A stretch of DNA of 14,072 nucleotides from JBATTK01 sp049670505 (GTDB lineage: Bacteria > Bacteroidota > Bacteroidia > Flavobacteriales > Flavobacteriaceae): NCBI GenBank assembly GCA_049670505.1, contig JBATTK010000127.1, positions 1 to 14,072 of the forward strand, given 5' to 3'. The position numbers and the translations under genes are program-made. Below the pieces are notes generated by a model, which saw only the letters and a program-made list of their open reading frames with translations, made no database searches and was not told where the DNA came from. Shown here in pieces: positions 13,234 to 14,072 of this stretch (position 1 is its first letter; each line of letters begins with the position of its first letter).

Positions 13234-13644
13234 ATGATTCAAAGAATTCAGACCTTATATTTGCTTGTAGTCGCCTTTTTAGGGGGAGTCTTGCCTTTTC
13301 TGCTAAACCTCTGGTCCGATACCAATGGAGCAAAGGTTTTTGCTGCTTCCGAAATGATAGTTTCCATTGTCTACTATGTATCGGTAGTCTTGGCAATCGT
13401 CACTATTTTTTTATTCAAAAATAGAAAGAATCAATTTGTTATGAACAGATTGAACATGATATTAAATCTTTTTTTACTAGGATTTTTCGTTTATCGATCA
13501 CTAAACTTATCCGGAGAAAACACCATTTCTGAGAAGGGTATTGGGATGCTGATTCCTGTATTTTCTATCGTTTTTTTAGTTCTGGCCAACAGAGCTATAA
13601 AGAAGGATGAAGATCTTGTAAAATCTGTTGATCGCTTACGTTAA
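13234..13644 (+). CDS. DUF4293 family membrane protein
   Basis: Inner-membrane protein of 136 residues with four hydrophobic helices: LYLLVVAFLGGVLPFLL, IVSIVYYVSVVLAIVTIFLF, LNMILNLFLLGFFVYRSL and GIGMLIPVFSIVFLVLA. Family hallmarks are the N-terminus MIQRIQTLYLL and the C-terminus LANRAIKKDEDLVKSVDRLR. Both places are strongly conserved in the Bacteroidota family DUF4293, whose function is not established. The frame allows an ATG at 13219 (adding MQKKA). I chose 13234 because the family usually begins MIQRIQ and because of the position of the -7 box. It is divergent from rho across 192 bases, a layout I recall from other flavobacteria. A terminator follows 29 bases after the stop. Confidence 0.87.
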   Translation: MIQRIQTLYLLVVAFLGGVLPFLLNLWSDTNGAKVFAASEMIVSIVYYVSVVLAIVTIFLFKNRKNQFVMNRLNMILNLFLLGFFVYRSLNLSGENTISEKGIGMLIPVFSIVFLVLANRAIKKDEDLVKSVDRLR

Positions 13645-13673
13645 ACCTAACATCTTAGTAGTATTAGTGCGTG

Positions 13674-13702
13674 AAACCCAGGGGTTGTTCCCTGGGTTTT
13701 TT
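13674..13702 (+). terminator. Intrinsic terminator after the DUF4293 gene
   Basis: AAACCCAGGG (13674-13683) pairs perfectly with CCCTGGGTTT (13690-13699) across GTTGTT. The T run continues to 13702, giving six Ts after the GC-rich stem. It serves the plus-strand gene and may also help the convergent minus-strand acetyltransferase gene that ends at 13730. Confidence 0.95.
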
Positions 13703-13729
13703 ATGTTTTTATTTTTAAATAGCAAAGGT

Positions 13730-14072
13730 TTACCCCAGCATTTTTGACATTGCCTTGAACCGAAAATTTTTTTTCCCGATCTGGAAATTGTGATTTCCTA
13801 TTGTGGCGAATCCATTTTTACCGTAAAAATTTAACGCCCTGCTATTGCTTTCCAAAACGGATAACCATATGGTTTCAGATTTGTTCTCCCTTGCTTTTTC
13901 TAATAGCTTTTGCTGCAGTTCAAAACCTATTTTCATAGATAGAAAATCCTTTAGGACATAAATTTTTTGAAGTTGGGAAACGTTTTCCCCTTTAATGAAT
14001 TCCAGTCTGGAATTTAGCTTCAGTTTTGCATATCCTATAGGTAGCTCGTTCACAAAAGCAATCCAATAGACA
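13730..14072 (-). CDS. GNAT-family N-acetyltransferase, N-terminus beyond window
   Basis: C-terminal 113 residues of an acetyl-CoA-dependent acyltransferase; the frame runs off the right edge. A GTG at 14053 is not the start, since in-frame coding (VYWIAF) continues upstream. Visible elements are the beta-strand LPIGYAKLKL, strand 4 QLQKIYVLKDF, then the acetyl-CoA-binding loop and helix SMKIGFELQQKLLEKAREN, strand 5 TIWLSVLESN, and the motif B region SRALNFYGKNGF. The loop usually reads Arg/Gln-x-x-Gly-x-Gly/Ala; here it is LSMKIG, so the first basic residue and the middle Gly are replaced. The acceptor substrate cannot be predicted. Convergent with the DUF4293 gene. Confidence 0.88.
   Translation of the reverse strand, partial: VYWIAFVNELPIGYAKLKLNSRLEFIKGENVSQLQKIYVLKDFLSMKIGFELQQKLLEKARENKSETIWLSVLESNSRALNFYGKNGFATIGNHNFQIGKKNFRFKAMSKMLG

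Overview
The window looks like chromosomal DNA from a marine-type member of the family Flavobacteriaceae (Bacteroidota). The evidence is AT-rich DNA, two secreted proteins ending in a type B C-terminal sorting domain of the type IX secretion system, a Bacteroidota-type promoter (TTG, 19 bases, TAnnTTTG) in front of a tRNA, the short archaeal/eukaryote-like form of prolyl-tRNA synthetase, a Rho factor with a long low-complexity insertion, and a DUF4293 protein divergent from rho. I name no genus.

Left part (1-3620): two tandem paralogues encode secreted surface proteins with a shared N-terminal domain and a C-terminal T9SS sorting domain. The first also carries extra Ig-like modules. A 311-base spacer between them holds a palindromic, REP-like element. 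A 20-bp perfect hairpin ends the second gene and the convergent FadL-like gene.

Middle-left (3630-6475, minus strand): a two-gene unit in transcription order, an unusual lipoprotein with Gly/Trp/Phe-rich repeats and an Arg/Ser-rich tail, then a FadL/OmpP1-type outer-membrane barrel. Middle (6573-8640, plus strand): translation genes, namely proS, tRNA-Glu(TTC) with a clear promoter, and rpsT with a strong terminator. tRNA-Glu and rpsT are probably co-transcribed.

Right-middle (8674-11238, minus strand): an unrecognised 77-residue protein, a 406-base gene-free stretch with a compound palindromic repeat, a DUF2306 membrane protein, and a pair made of a polytopic membrane protein and an upstream lipoprotein of unknown function. 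Right (11428-14072): rho on the minus strand, divergent from a DUF4293 membrane protein on the plus strand with its own terminator, and a GNAT acetyltransferase cut by the window edge.

Most of this is ordinary flavobacterial chromosome. I found no CRISPR array, insertion sequence, phage gene or defence system. The parts most worth a second look are the Gly/Trp-repeat lipoprotein beside the FadL barrel, the disordered insertion in Rho, the two palindromic intergenic elements, and the uncharacterised lipoprotein/membrane-protein pair.
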